Source: Deltaproteobacteria bacterium (GTDB lineage: Bacteria; Desulfobacterota; Desulfomonilia; UBA1062). Taken from it: DNA of 64,000 nucleotides. The notes under the pieces were generated by a model. The model saw only the letters and a program-made list of their open reading frames with translations. It was not told where the DNA came from and did no database searches. The stretch covers positions 1 through 64,000 of the forward strand of contig JAKPPU010000046.1 in NCBI GenBank assembly GCA_029547185.1, in the 5' to 3' direction. Positions 7,843 to 19,045 of the stretch are shown piece after piece (the first letter of the stretch is position 1; each line of letters begins with the position of its first letter). The translations under genes and the position numbers were made by a program.

Positions 7843-8904
7843 TTACAACTCCTTCTGCAGCCAGAAGCGTTCGATTATCCGTGCAACTTCCTGGGGAAGA
7901 GGAACGACACCCCCGGGGCGGCCGTAAAACTCGCATGCAGCCTTTCCCTCGAGGGCGAGGCGGACATCGTCCACCATCTGGCCTGTGCTCATCTCGAAGG
8001 TGAGGAAGATCTTGGTCTTCTTCGCGGCGCTCCGTATGGCTTCACTGGGAAAGGGCCACAGGGTGATGGGCCTGATCATGCCCACTTTCAGGCCCTCGGA
8101 CCTGGCCCGCTTCACTGCGCCCTTTGCAATGCGTGCAGCGGTGCCGTAGGCGATCACGATGAGCTTCGCATCGTCGATGAGATAATCTTCCCATTGGGCA
8201 GACTTCTGCATGAGGTCGTATTTGCGCTTGAGCTTCCAGTTGTGCTCTTCCATCTCGGCGGCGTCGAGGATCAGAGACTTGACGATCCGTGACGGCCTGC
8301 CTTCGGCCCCGTCGAGGATATAGTCCTTCGGTGGAAGCTCGACCTCGGGGCGTTCCTTGAGACAGATGGGCTCCACGATCTGGCCCATCATGCCGTCGCC
8401 GAGGATCATGACCGGCGAGCGGTACAGGTCGGCCACGTCGAAGGCGTGCATGGTGATGTCGTAGAGCTCCTGGACGGATGCCGGGGCGAACACGGGCATC
8501 CGGTAGTCGCCGTGGCCTCCCCCGCGGGTGGCCTGGTAGTAGTCTCCCTGGCTCGGGGCGATGTTGCCCAGGCCCGGGCCTCCCCGGTTGATATTGACGA
8601 TGACTGCGGGGAGCTCGAGTGCGGCCAGGAACGACAGCCCTTCCTGCTTGAGGCTGATGCCCGGGGACGAGGAGCTCGTCATGGCCCTGAAACCGGCCGC
8701 GGCCGCGCCGAGGACCATGTTGATGGAAGCGATCTCGCTCTCGCCCTGGAGAAACACCCCGCCGACTTCCTGCATCCGCCTCGACATGTACTCGGGGATC
8801 TCATTTTGCGGGGTGATGGGATAGCCGAAGTAACACCTGCAGCCTGCACGGATGGCGGCTTCACCGATGGCATCCGTGCCCTTCATGAGGACTTTCTTAT
8901 TCAC
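7843..8904 (-). CDS. 2-oxoacid:ferredoxin oxidoreductase, alpha subunit (VorB-like)
   Basis: Alpha subunit with the pyrimidine-binding CRCYFGYPITPQNEIPEYM, catalytic-region Glu in LQGESEIASINMVLGAAAAG, SSSSPGISLKQEG and the C-terminal transketolase-like domain AYGTAARIAKGAVKRARSEG. It most resembles the 3-methyl-2-oxobutanoate (VorB) branch. Length 353 aa is typical. Its start overlaps the end of the ferredoxin gene by 8 bases, showing translational coupling. Confidence 0.92.
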   Translation of the reverse strand: MNKKVLMKGTDAIGEAAIRAGCRCYFGYPITPQNEIPEYMSRRMQEVGGVFLQGESEIASINMVLGAAAAGFRAMTSSSSPGISLKQEGLSFLAALELPAVIVNINRGGPGLGNIAPSQGDYYQATRGGGHGDYRMPVFAPASVQELYDITMHAFDVADLYRSPVMILGDGMMGQIVEPICLKERPEVELPPKDYILDGAEGRPSRIVKSLILDAAEMEEHNWKLKRKYDLMQKSAQWEDYLIDDAKLIVIAYGTAARIAKGAVKRARSEGLKVGMIRPITLWPFPSEAIRSAAKKTKIFLTFEMSTGQMVDDVRLALEGKAACEFYGRPGGVVPLPQEVARIIERFWLQKEL

Positions 8905-9109
8905 GGAACACCTCGATGGCCACCTCGGGGCACATCACCGCGCACAAGGCGCAGCCCCTGCAGGTGTCCTTGGAATATTCAGCTGGATGGTATCCCTTGT
9001 CATTGAGGCCTTCCGAGAGCCGGATCGCCTCGTCAGGACAAACGGCTATGCACAGCTCGCACGCCTTGCACAGTACCTGATCGATCGTTATCTTCCCTTT
9101 TGCTGCCAT
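8897..9109 (-). CDS. 2-oxoacid:ferredoxin oxidoreductase, delta (2[4Fe-4S]) subunit
   Basis: A 70-residue ferredoxin with two full clusters, CKACELCIAVCP and CRGCALCAVMCP. It takes electrons from the TPP/cluster core of the complex and passes them to free ferredoxin. It is the first gene of the operon reading delta-alpha-beta-gamma-ACT on the minus strand. Confidence 0.93.
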   Translation of the reverse strand: MAAKGKITIDQVLCKACELCIAVCPDEAIRLSEGLNDKGYHPAEYSKDTCRGCALCAVMCPEVAIEVFRE

Positions 9110-9470
9110 ACTTTCTCAGTGCTCTTTCATTGGAGTTGGCCCGTTATTTAGCACCAAAACAAGCTCCTGTACAGAGAAGAGTTTTCACTGAAAATCGTGG
9201 AAGACCTCTTAATTATCCCATTACAAGCACCTTTTCATGAATCATTTCATTCCGGGCTTCGAGGGAAGCCACCGTTGCGAGGAGACGTAATCCTGGCGCA
9301 GTTTTGCACTCAAGCTCGCGGTGACGTACCTCTGTGCTCAAGACATACGCTTTTGCAGGGGCGTCGGCATCACGTGCCTTCCCCCGGCTGACCAGGACCG
9401 GCACGTGGGGCCATGAAAGGGCTTACGGACCTGGTTTTCAGGGAATTTCACGGTATGCGCGGAAACCTCC
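9110..9470. other. Intergenic region between divergent operons
   Basis: About 360 bases between the oxidoreductase operon (minus) and the heat-shock genes (plus). Promoters for both must lie here. Short frames exist on the minus strand (for example 9213-9404) but lack a convincing start signal or family resemblance. No RNA gene is evident. Confidence 0.4.
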
Positions 9471-9498
9471 CTTGAAATTTATTTTCCAGGCCCTACTT
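9471..9498 (+). promoter_or_regulatory. Sigma-32-like heat-shock promoter for the Hsp20 operon
   Basis: CTTGAA (9471-9476), a 14-base spacer and CCCTACTT (9491-9498) match the heat-shock consensus CTTGAA-N13/14-CCCCAT-T closely. Transcription would begin near 9505, giving a short leader before the Hsp20 ATG at 9529. No CIRCE repeat is seen. Confidence 0.6.
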
Positions 9499-9528
9499 AA
9501 AGAAAAAAATCCAGTGGAGGTGAGGGTC

Positions 9529-9966
9529 ATGGCAAGAATCGGCAGAATCGGGTGGAGTTGGGACCCTTTTCGCGAGATGGAACGCATTGAAAGGGACTGG
9601 GCCAATGTCTTTTCAGGATACGTCCGGCCCGGACTTGCAAAGTTCCCGCCGGTTAACGTTCTCACCAGTGAAAACGATGTGATCGTCACATCGGAGCTTC
9701 CCGGTGTCAACCCGGAGGATATCGACATTTCCGTAGCCGGCGACATGCTCACGATAAAAGGGAAACGTCCGCAGCAGGAGCTCAAGGAAGGCCAGTCATG
9801 GCAGCGCAGAGAGCGAAGCGGCGGCTCGTTCTATCGTACGGTCCAGCTTCCTTTCACCGTTGACAGCTCGAAGGTGGAAGCTGACTATACCAAGGGAATC
9901 TTAAAGATCACATTGCCCCGTGCTGAATCCGACAAACCCAAAAAGATCAGCATAAAAGCAGCTTAA
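9529..9966 (+). CDS. Hsp20 small heat-shock protein
   Basis: ATP-independent holdase chaperone. The alpha-crystallin domain spans about residues 40-140, with PPVNVLTSENDVIVTSELPG, LTIKGKRPQ and the C-terminal GILKITLPRAE edge strand. The ATG at 9529 follows GGAGGTGAGG and gives 145 residues; the frame is open further upstream but lacks a start signal. First of three hsp20 genes in a row, 15 bases before the next. Confidence 0.92.
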   Translation: MARIGRIGWSWDPFREMERIERDWANVFSGYVRPGLAKFPPVNVLTSENDVIVTSELPGVNPEDIDISVAGDMLTIKGKRPQQELKEGQSWQRRERSGGSFYRTVQLPFTVDSSKVEADYTKGILKITLPRAESDKPKKISIKAA

Positions 9967-9981
9967 AAGGAGGTCACGAAC

Positions 9982-10392
9982 ATGGAAGCTGAAAAGAGTA
10001 CCGTAGAGGTGAAAAAACAGGGGCCAGAGCAGAATCTGCCCACAGAGAGGATGAAGACGGGCAACGTCTATCTCCCTAATGTGGATATCGTCGAGGACAA
10101 GGACAATATTATTATTACGGCGGATATGCCCGGTGTCGGCGAGGGAGATGCAAACGTGACCCTCGAGAACGACGTCCTCACGATCGAGGGCAGGGTCGGC
10201 CCGGGAGAATGGGGTACCCGGAGGCTCGCCTATACAGAGTACGGCATCGGCGACTACTTCAGGTCCTTCATCATCACCGAGGCGGTCGATCGCGATAAGA
10301 TCCAGGCAACGCTCAAAGACGGCGTGCTACGCATCGTCCTGCCCAAGACAGAGAGTTCCAAACCCAAGCATATCCCCATTCGGGCAGAGTAA
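9982..10392 (+). CDS. Hsp20 small heat-shock protein
   Basis: Second alpha-crystallin protein, 136 aa. YLPNVDIVEDKDNIIITADM opens the domain, LTIEGRV and DGVLRIVLPKTE close it. It differs much from its neighbours in the loop region (GEWGTRRLAYTEYG replaces the usual RRERSGG-type segment), so the three copies are not recent duplicates. Preceded by AAAAGGAGG. Confidence 0.9.
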   Translation: MEAEKSTVEVKKQGPEQNLPTERMKTGNVYLPNVDIVEDKDNIIITADMPGVGEGDANVTLENDVLTIEGRVGPGEWGTRRLAYTEYGIGDYFRSFIITEAVDRDKIQATLKDGVLRIVLPKTESSKPKHIPIRAE

Positions 10393-10422
10393 TAACCTGA
10401 AAAAGAAAAGGAGGTAGACACT

Positions 10423-10926
10423 ATGGCCATGAGATCGTTGTCCCCCTTCAGATGGGGAAGGAGAAATGTTCCCGCAGGTACGGAGCTATCACCGTTCGAT
10501 GCTTTCCAACAGGAGATGAACAGGCTGTTCGATGATTTCTTCAAAGGGTTCGGGTTGAGGTCCTATTCGGAAGCGGGAGGCGCTCTGACCGCGTTCACGC
10601 CTCAGATCGACATGACCGAGGATGAGAAATCGGTGAAGGTGAGCGCCGAGCTCCCGGGCTTGAGCGACAAGGACATCGACATCAACCTGAGCAGGGATTC
10701 CCTCACCATCAAGGGCCAGAAGAAGGAAGAGAAAGAGGAGAAGGGCGAGCAGACCTACTATGCGGAGCGCTCGTTCGGCTCGTTCACGAGGGTGATTCCT
10801 CTCCCCGTCGAGGTGAACCCCGACAAGGCAGAGGCAAGCTTCTCGAACGGTGTCCTCACCATCAACATGCCCAAGGTACACGAAGAGAAGAAGGAGCAGA
10901 AGAAGATCGAGATCAAGAGCTCCTGA
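10423..10926 (+). CDS. Hsp20 small heat-shock protein
   Basis: Third alpha-crystallin protein, 167 aa, with an N-terminal arm of about 50 residues (AFQQEMNRLFDDFFKGFG) that usually drives oligomer assembly. The core has FTPQIDMTEDEKSVKVSAEL, DSLTIKGQKKEEKEEK and GVLTINMPKV; the tail is Lys/Glu-rich and lacks a clear I-x-I. Start follows AAAGGAGG. A good terminator follows. Confidence 0.92.
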   Translation: MAMRSLSPFRWGRRNVPAGTELSPFDAFQQEMNRLFDDFFKGFGLRSYSEAGGALTAFTPQIDMTEDEKSVKVSAELPGLSDKDIDINLSRDSLTIKGQKKEEKEEKGEQTYYAERSFGSFTRVIPLPVEVNPDKAEASFSNGVLTINMPKVHEEKKEQKKIEIKSS

Positions 10927-10954
10927 CACGTTCACTATGGAAGATTCTTTTCGA

Positions 10955-10979
10955 GGGGCTGGCAAGCAGCCCCTTTTTT
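10955..10979 (+). terminator. Intrinsic terminator after the Hsp20 genes
   Basis: GGGGCTG (10955-10961), loop GCAAG, CAGCCCC (10967-10973), then six T. A classical rho-independent terminator separating the hsp20 genes from clpB. Confidence 0.85.
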
Positions 10980-11009
10980 ATGGGAGCACCGCTGTTCATC
11001 AGGTACGAT

Positions 11010-11038
11010 CTTGAAATAACCTGAAAGATTACCTACAG
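11010..11038 (+). promoter_or_regulatory. Possible sigma-32 promoter for clpB
   Basis: CTTGAA (11010-11015) and ACCTACAG (11031-11038) are 15 bases apart and lie 44 bases before the clpB start, just past the terminator. The -35 is perfect, the -10 weaker than that of the hsp20 operon. Confidence 0.45.
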
Positions 11039-11081
11039 AAATAAAAGCATGAATCATTCAAGCGAATAAGAGAGGGTAGGA

Positions 11082-13724
<2,643 letters not shown>

Positions 13725-13733
13725 AATAAACCA

Positions 13734-13755
13734 GCGGGGGGAATTCACCCCCCGC
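13734..13755 (+). terminator. Hairpin after clpB
   Basis: GCGGGGGG-AATTCA-CCCCCCGC forms a very stable stem 10 bases past the clpB stop; the T-run is missing. Confidence 0.55.
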
Positions 13756-13918
13756 GTATGAAAAACCTCCTCTTTGGGCCAGCCAATGCCGTACACCTTA
13801 TGACAGGTTACTGTATTCTCTAATATTTCTTACAGAACATATATTACATTCGTAAACCCAATTATCAAGGGGTGTGAATATTTTTTTCTTTGAAAATGCC
13901 CGAGGGCCGTATGTATTC

Positions 13919-14668
13919 TCAGCTGTTTTCAAGAATGAACGTGTGGATCTTTTCCATGTAGCTCCGTGCGTGCCTGGAGATAAAGGCATCGATGTGGCCC
14001 ACACCGTCGAGGATCATGAGCTCCTTGGGTTCGGATGCCGCCTCGTGCATCCTGATGGAGTGCTCATAGGGCACGACCATGTCGCCGGTGCCGTGGATGA
14101 ACAGCTTCGGGACAGGGCTCAGCGGCAGGGTGTCGAGTGCGGAGAATCCCTCGCTCGGCACCTCGCAGCGCATCTGCGGATACGCCTGCACGAAGAGATC
14201 GTAAAAGGAATAGAGCCCTGCTTCGAGGATCGCCCCTTTGAGCGCGGGAAGGTCGGGAAGGACCCGGCCCAGGGTATACGCCCCCATGGACTGGCCGAAC
14301 CCGAAGATCCTGTCCCCGAATTTTTCCGGCATGCCCAAGACATGGCGGAACACGGCGCGCGCATCGTCCTGGATGCCCGCAAGCGTCGGCGTTCCCTTCG
14401 ACCTTCCGTATCCGGCGTAATCGAAGGTGATGAGGCGGTGGCCTATCTCGGGCAGGAAGAGAGAGCCGGTGACATGGGAGGTCATGTTCTCCGCGTTCCC
14501 ATGAAGGTGAACGACGGCTGCGGGATCGGCCTTCCTGTTCCTGGGCTCGATGAGCCAGCAGTGGAGCCTGTCTTCCACCCAGAAGTCTTCCTTGACGAAG
14601 CCGTGCTCCGACGGGTCGGAATACATGAAGCCGTCCGGATAAAAACAGTTCTCTTCCTGGATGAGCAT
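13919..14668 (-). CDS. Alpha/beta hydrolase
   Basis: Alpha/beta-hydrolase fold protein of 249 aa. The oxyanion HLHGNAENM (HG motif) follows strand 3, the nucleophile elbow is GFGQSMGAY (Ser of G-x-S-x-G), the acid is Asp in HGTGDMVVPYE and the base His in GVGHIDAF. This matches the YqkD/BAAT-like group of cytoplasmic esterases or peptidases. No signal peptide. Substrate unknown. It is divergent from the adjacent SAM hydrolase gene. Confidence 0.88.
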   Translation of the reverse strand: MLIQEENCFYPDGFMYSDPSEHGFVKEDFWVEDRLHCWLIEPRNRKADPAAVVHLHGNAENMTSHVTGSLFLPEIGHRLITFDYAGYGRSKGTPTLAGIQDDARAVFRHVLGMPEKFGDRIFGFGQSMGAYTLGRVLPDLPALKGAILEAGLYSFYDLFVQAYPQMRCEVPSEGFSALDTLPLSPVPKLFIHGTGDMVVPYEHSIRMHEAASEPKELMILDGVGHIDAFISRHARSYMEKIHTFILENS

Positions 14669-14747
14669 GGAGACACTATAAGCGATTCCCTAAGATCATG
14701 CAAGGCTCGCTTGACTTGGGTCATTCGCAACAGCATATAAAGCATAC

Positions 14748-15479
14748 ATGAGCCGCCCGCTGATAACGCTGCTTTCCGATTTCGGTACAGAGGACGCCTA
14801 TGTGGCCCAGGTAAAGGCGAGGATCCTCTCTGCCCTGCCGGATGCGACAATCGTCGACATCACCCACGAGGTCCCCCCGTACGGAGTCCTCTCGGCGGCA
14901 TGGCTCCTCTTCACCTCGTACGGTTATTTTCCTGCCGGGAGCATTCACCTGTGCGTGGTCGATCCCGGCGTAGGCACATCACGGGCGGCCGTTGCGCTTA
15001 AGAAGGACGGACATACCTTCGTGGGCCCGGACAACGGCGTCTTTTCCTTTCTCTATCCTGCAGATGAAGCGACCGAAATTCTCTGGAGGCCGGAAGGTCA
15101 CATCTCCCCGACATTCCATGCGCGGGATATCTTCGCTCCGGCGGTCGGGGAGATCATGAAGGGCGTGCCTCCGAAGCAGCTCGGGCAGCCACTGACCAAC
15201 CCGGTCCGGTTCGACCTTGCGAAGGCCATGGTCGTGCATATCGACCGGTTCGGAACGGTGATCACCAATGTCGACTGCTCGAAATTGAAGCAGGGATGCG
15301 CCGTCCTCGTGGGGAAGACGCGGATCGAAAGGATCGCTCAGACCTTCTCGGACATCCCTCCGGGAGAGCCGGCCCTCGTCTGCGGAAGCGCATCGACCAT
15401 CGAGATCGCCGCAAACCGCATGAGGGCGGCGGACATCCTCGGCGCCGAGGTGGGGATGGAGCTCGTTTTCGAACCGTGA
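14748..15479 (+). CDS. SAM hydroxide adenosyltransferase (DUF62 family)
   Basis: Member of the SAM-dependent halogenase/hydroxide adenosyltransferase family, which converts S-adenosylmethionine to adenosine and methionine. ITLLSDFGTEDAYVAQVKA, VDITHEVPPYGV, VVDPGVGTSRA and VGPDNGVFSF are the family signatures; the catalytic Asp/Arg/His triad regions (SDFG, the R of GTSR, HARDIFAP) are present, which favours the hydroxide rather than the halide enzyme. Length 243 aa is slightly short. Physiological role is uncertain in the family. Confidence 0.9.
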   Translation: MSRPLITLLSDFGTEDAYVAQVKARILSALPDATIVDITHEVPPYGVLSAAWLLFTSYGYFPAGSIHLCVVDPGVGTSRAAVALKKDGHTFVGPDNGVFSFLYPADEATEILWRPEGHISPTFHARDIFAPAVGEIMKGVPPKQLGQPLTNPVRFDLAKAMVVHIDRFGTVITNVDCSKLKQGCAVLVGKTRIERIAQTFSDIPPGEPALVCGSASTIEIAANRMRAADILGAEVGMELVFEP

Positions 15480-15483
15480 TCCT

Positions 15484-16152
15484 TCAGCGCGGATAGCCCC
15501 TCGGGCCGAAGAGCTTCGTTCCGATCCGGACCATGGTGGCTCCCTCCTCGATGGCGATCCGGTAGGAGTCGCTCATTCCCATCGAGAGGTGCCTCATCTC
15601 CACCCCCGGGATGACCATGCCCGCGATTTCATCGAAAAGGGTTTTCGTCGCCCTGAAATAGGGCCTCAGCTTTTCGGGGTCATCGAGGAACGGGCCCATG
15701 GTCATGAGCCCCTGCACCGAGATATGCTCCAGGGCATGGATCTTCTCGATGAGGGCGGCAACGTCTCTCGGCATGACCCCTGACTTTTGAGGCTCTTTAC
15801 CGCTGTTGACCTCGACGAGAACCGGCATGAGCTTGCCGTGTTTTCTCGCATGCTCGTCGATCATCACTGCGAGTTCGTACGAATCGAGAGTCTGGATCAG
15901 GTCGAAGAGCGGCACGATGAGCTTGACCTTGTTCTTCTGGACGTGGCCGGTAAAATGCCACTTTACCCTGCTCCCGACCTCCGGGATCACGGTCCTTGCC
16001 TCCTGAAGATAGTTCTCGCCTATGCATCTGATGCCGGCTTCGACAGCCTCCCGGATCTCCGGGGCGGTGTGGCCTTTTGCCACGGCCACCACATCGACGT
16101 TCTCCGGGATACCCGAGAGGATGCTCCGCACGTTTTCCGCAATCGTTCCCAT
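15484..16152 (-). CDS. YggS-family pyridoxal 5'-phosphate homeostasis protein
   Basis: Single-domain PLP-binding TIM barrel (PLPHP/YggS). The PLP lysine lies in VDVVAVAKGHTAPEI (residue about 26); IGENYLQEA, WHFTGHVQKNKVK, VEVNSGKEPQKSGV and the phosphate-binding LSMGMSDSYRIAIEEGATMVRIGT follow. At 222 residues it is full length. It has no enzymatic role known; it buffers PLP. Convergent with the SAM hydrolase gene, 4 bases apart. Confidence 0.92.
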   Translation of the reverse strand: MGTIAENVRSILSGIPENVDVVAVAKGHTAPEIREAVEAGIRCIGENYLQEARTVIPEVGSRVKWHFTGHVQKNKVKLIVPLFDLIQTLDSYELAVMIDEHARKHGKLMPVLVEVNSGKEPQKSGVMPRDVAALIEKIHALEHISVQGLMTMGPFLDDPEKLRPYFRATKTLFDEIAGMVIPGVEMRHLSMGMSDSYRIAIEEGATMVRIGTKLFGPRGYPR

Positions 16153-16219
16153 GTCCCTATCATTGTCCGGACAGGAACGATCTTGTCAATACGCAATATT
16201 CAGGAATCGCTTCACTCTC

Positions 16220-16248
16220 CTGCCAAGACGGAATATCCGTCCTGGCAG
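16220..16248. terminator. Hairpin between OMP and yggS genes
   Basis: CTGCCAaGACGGA-ATA-TCCGTCcTGGCAG forms a 12-pair stem with one mismatch. It lies just past the outer-membrane protein gene on the minus strand. No T-run; a transcript-end stem is likely. Confidence 0.4.
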
Positions 16249-16259
16249 GATGCTCTCGC

Positions 16260-17054
16260 TTACCACATGACCCCGATCTCGGCGAACGGCCCCTTGAATT
16301 GAGTATTTCGCAGTCTCAGGTCATCCTGCTCGAAATTGTAGTAATCATACCTGTACCCGCCTGAGATCATCAGGGGGCCCACAGGTTTGAGCTTGAGCCT
16401 GCCGACGAGGGACCAGAACTTGTCGCCATTCCAGGAATAACCCCAGATCTCGCCGTCGAGAGAGATCTTTTCCGTCGGCCTGATCTGAACGGCTGCATAG
16501 CCTTCGGGAAAGACGACATTCGCTGTCTGGGCATCGTCGATGACGGAAGAAGTGAGAAGATCATCGGTGGATCTGTTTTCCAGCTCCGCCCTGACGGTTA
16601 TCCATCGTCCACCGGCCCCGATCTCGGCGCTGAAAACGTTGAGGGTTGCCGTTTTGATGAGCGGAATGGGGAAATAGAGGACAGCGTCATAGACATTGAG
16701 GAAGAAGTCGGATTTGATTTCATCGCCCGGGTTGAACAATACGTCCCCGAAAGAAAACTCGAAATCGGTTCCCCCGTTTCCGCCGAATGTACTGAACGAC
16801 ATCGGCACCGCCTGGAGATAGATGCCCGGAAGTGCCGGTGGCTGGCCTTTGAGCCTGAATGTTAGCTGCCATTCTTCGTCGACGCCCGCACCACTCAGAC
16901 CGATGAACTGATTTGGACCATACGGTGCATATGATATCGAGCCGCTCGGATTCACATACCACGCTCCTACTCCGAACTCCAATCCTGCGGACGAGGCTGC
17001 CAAAGGCAGGGCCAGGACCGCAAGGGCGATTGCAAAGGTTTTCCAGTTTCTCAT
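16260..17054 (-). CDS. Outer-membrane beta-barrel protein (TIGR04219-like)
   Basis: Starts with MRNWKTFAIALAVLALPLAA, a clear signal peptide with cleavage near ASSA-GLEFG. The mature part alternates polar and hydrophobic residues and ends with an aromatic strand, AEIGVMW, typical of barrels inserted by Bam. LEFGVGAWYVNPSGSI and the terminal GGYRYDYYNF fit the TIGR04219 outer-membrane family. I chose the ATG at 17054, preceded by GGAGGCAG; an upstream Met at 17114 would bury the signal peptide. Function unknown. Confidence 0.8.
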   Translation of the reverse strand: MRNWKTFAIALAVLALPLAASSAGLEFGVGAWYVNPSGSISYAPYGPNQFIGLSGAGVDEEWQLTFRLKGQPPALPGIYLQAVPMSFSTFGGNGGTDFEFSFGDVLFNPGDEIKSDFFLNVYDAVLYFPIPLIKTATLNVFSAEIGAGGRWITVRAELENRSTDDLLTSSVIDDAQTANVVFPEGYAAVQIRPTEKISLDGEIWGYSWNGDKFWSLVGRLKLKPVGPLMISGGYRYDYYNFEQDDLRLRNTQFKGPFAEIGVMW

Positions 17055-17146
17055 GTCTGCCTCCTTATACTTGAGCTTAATTGCTCCACGATTGAATGAA
17101 AATACAGTGAGCATAAGGAGAAGTCTTATACTCGTGCGCAGAGATG

Positions 17147-18433
17147 CTAAGCGGATGAAGCGCTGACTTCTCTCTCCATGTTTTCGAGACGCCTGATCCT
17201 CTCGACGACGGGCGGATGTGAATAGGTGAACCAGGCGTAGAAAGGATCGGGATGGAGATTGCTCAGGTTGTGGGTGGCGAGCTCCTTGAGCGAGCTTATG
17301 AGCGCATCCGGACTCCCGATCTTGGCATAGGCGTAGTCGTCGGCCTGGCGCTCGAAGTGTCTCGAGATCATTGCGCCGATCGGGCTCAACAGGAAGGCAG
17401 CCGGCTTGGCGAAGATGCTCAGGACAAAAAGGCCGGCATAGAGGGCCATTACAGAGAACCCGAACGATGCATAAAAGAGGCTGCTGTTCACCACGAGATA
17501 TGCCCCATAGAAGAGCACGAGGGAGACGGCGGAGGAAACCACGAGCTGCTTCCAGACATGGCCCAGCTTCCAGTGGCCCATCTCGTGGGCGAGGACCGAG
17601 AGGATCTCATCGGGGGTATGATTCTCGAGGAGGGTGTCGAAGAGCACGATGCGCTTCGACTTGCCGAGGCCTGTGAAGTATGCATTCGAGTGCCTGCTCC
17701 GCTTGAGGGCATTCATCCTGTAGATTCCCTTGACGTGGATGCCGGCGCTTTGTGCCAGGGAGCGTATCCGTTCGCGGAGGTTCTCGTCCTCGATGGGCTC
17801 GAACTTGTTGAACAGAGGAGCGATGAGAACCGGGTAGAGCCAGGACACGAGGAGCTGGAACGAGATGAAGAACAGCCATGACCAGATCCACCACGTTCCG
17901 GGTGCAAACGTGATGAGGCTCAAAAATACTGCGAGGAAGACGCCCATGAGCACGGCCGAGACGAGCAGGGACTTGATGAGATCGGAAACCCAGGTGCCGA
18001 CGGTGATGGTGCTGAAAGAGAATCTCTTCTCTATCATGAAGGTGCTGTAGAGATCGAACGGAATCTCGAAGATCCCCAGGGCGAGGTAGCAGAGGAAAAA
18101 GAAGACGATTCCCGAGATCACGAAGTTCATCCCGAGAGAGGATATCGCTCCGGTGAGCCAGGGAAGTACCCCGGAGAGGACGACCAGGATGAGGAAGAGA
18201 TCGTAGGCGATGTGCTCGGTTATTCCCATGGTGCCCGTCGCAATCGTGTAATCGCGCATCTTCCTCAAGGTCTCCCGGGTGACGACTCCGGCAAACTCCG
18301 GGGGCACCTTGTCGCCTGACTTCTCCAGGCTTCTTCTGTTCAGGATGTACAGAATCAGGCGTACAGCGATTGCCAGGGCATAGAGGGCAAGAAACAAAAT
18401 GAGGATAGTATTCAACCGGACACCAGCAATCAT
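17147..18433 (-). CDS. M48-family membrane metallopeptidase (Ste24/CAAX-protease-like)
   Basis: Zinc protease with several membrane helices before and after the active site. LSVLAHEMGHWKLGHVWK carries HExxH; the third ligand is in ERQADDYAYAKIG. The N-terminal M48_N region is membrane-rich (about residues 8-200), and NAYFTGLGKSKRIVLFDTLL is a family signature. 428 residues, like Ste24 homologues. RBS AAAGGAAAC before ATG 18433. Substrates are unknown; quality control of membrane proteins is the usual proposal. Confidence 0.92.
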   Translation of the reverse strand: MIAGVRLNTILILFLALYALAIAVRLILYILNRRSLEKSGDKVPPEFAGVVTRETLRKMRDYTIATGTMGITEHIAYDLFLILVVLSGVLPWLTGAISSLGMNFVISGIVFFFLCYLALGIFEIPFDLYSTFMIEKRFSFSTITVGTWVSDLIKSLLVSAVLMGVFLAVFLSLITFAPGTWWIWSWLFFISFQLLVSWLYPVLIAPLFNKFEPIEDENLRERIRSLAQSAGIHVKGIYRMNALKRSRHSNAYFTGLGKSKRIVLFDTLLENHTPDEILSVLAHEMGHWKLGHVWKQLVVSSAVSLVLFYGAYLVVNSSLFYASFGFSVMALYAGLFVLSIFAKPAAFLLSPIGAMISRHFERQADDYAYAKIGSPDALISSLKELATHNLSNLHPDPFYAWFTYSHPPVVERIRRLENMEREVSASSA

Positions 18434-18484
18434 CTTGTTTCCTTTGAGCTTATACAGGTCTCTACTTTGCCCTGATAAAAGCGG

Positions 18485-18952
18485 TTATCCCCCGGCGGTC
18501 TGGGGGAATGCCGTATTGGAGTAGAGATATTCGACCTTTTCCTTATGCTTGAGCTCCTCGCTCGCCATTTTCCTGAACATGTCCTTCAGTTCCCCTTCGG
18601 GATGGAGGTCTGCCAGCGCATTGTAGAAATTGCAGGAACTGAGCTCCCTGTGGGCGGCGATGAGATAGACGTCCTTGCTCTCGATGTTGCCCTCGGTATC
18701 GGGCTTTTCCATGTGCTCGGCGATCTTGTAGTCGATCGTCTGGTTCATTCGGAGAGCGTCTTTCCGGTAGCCGCCGTCGCGGTAGCTTTCGAGGAACGCC
18801 TTGTGCTTGAGCTCCTCTCCTGCGAGGAGCTGCAACGCCTCCCGTGCAGCAGGATCATGCACCTTGTTGAAGAGATCCGTGTAAAAATCGTGGGCCTCTT
18901 CTTCCCTCTGGATCGCGATGTCGATGTAATCACCAAGTCTCTTCTCTTCCAT
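18485..18952 (-). CDS. Rubrerythrin/ferritin-like diiron protein
   Basis: Four-helix diiron protein of 155 aa. Two EExxH-type motifs, GEELKHKAF and SEELKHKEK, pair with upstream Glu in REEEAHDFY and AHRELSSCNFY. No C-terminal rubredoxin domain is present. Such proteins often act in peroxide defence or iron handling in anaerobes. The protein is cytoplasmic. Confidence 0.85.
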   Translation of the reverse strand: MEEKRLGDYIDIAIQREEEAHDFYTDLFNKVHDPAAREALQLLAGEELKHKAFLESYRDGGYRKDALRMNQTIDYKIAEHMEKPDTEGNIESKDVYLIAAHRELSSCNFYNALADLHPEGELKDMFRKMASEELKHKEKVEYLYSNTAFPQTAGG

Positions 18953-19045
18953 CTCGTGCCTCCCCGTATCTCTTCATAAACTATAGATAATGATATCTCC
19001 TTTTAAGTCAATCAGCAGCCAAAGGGAATCAAAAAAGAAAGAGGG

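Noticed and set aside
9213-9404. Possible 63-aa protein on the minus strand between the oxidoreductase and hsp20 operons
   Set aside because: No ribosome binding site, no recognisable motif, and it lies in a promoter-rich intergenic region.
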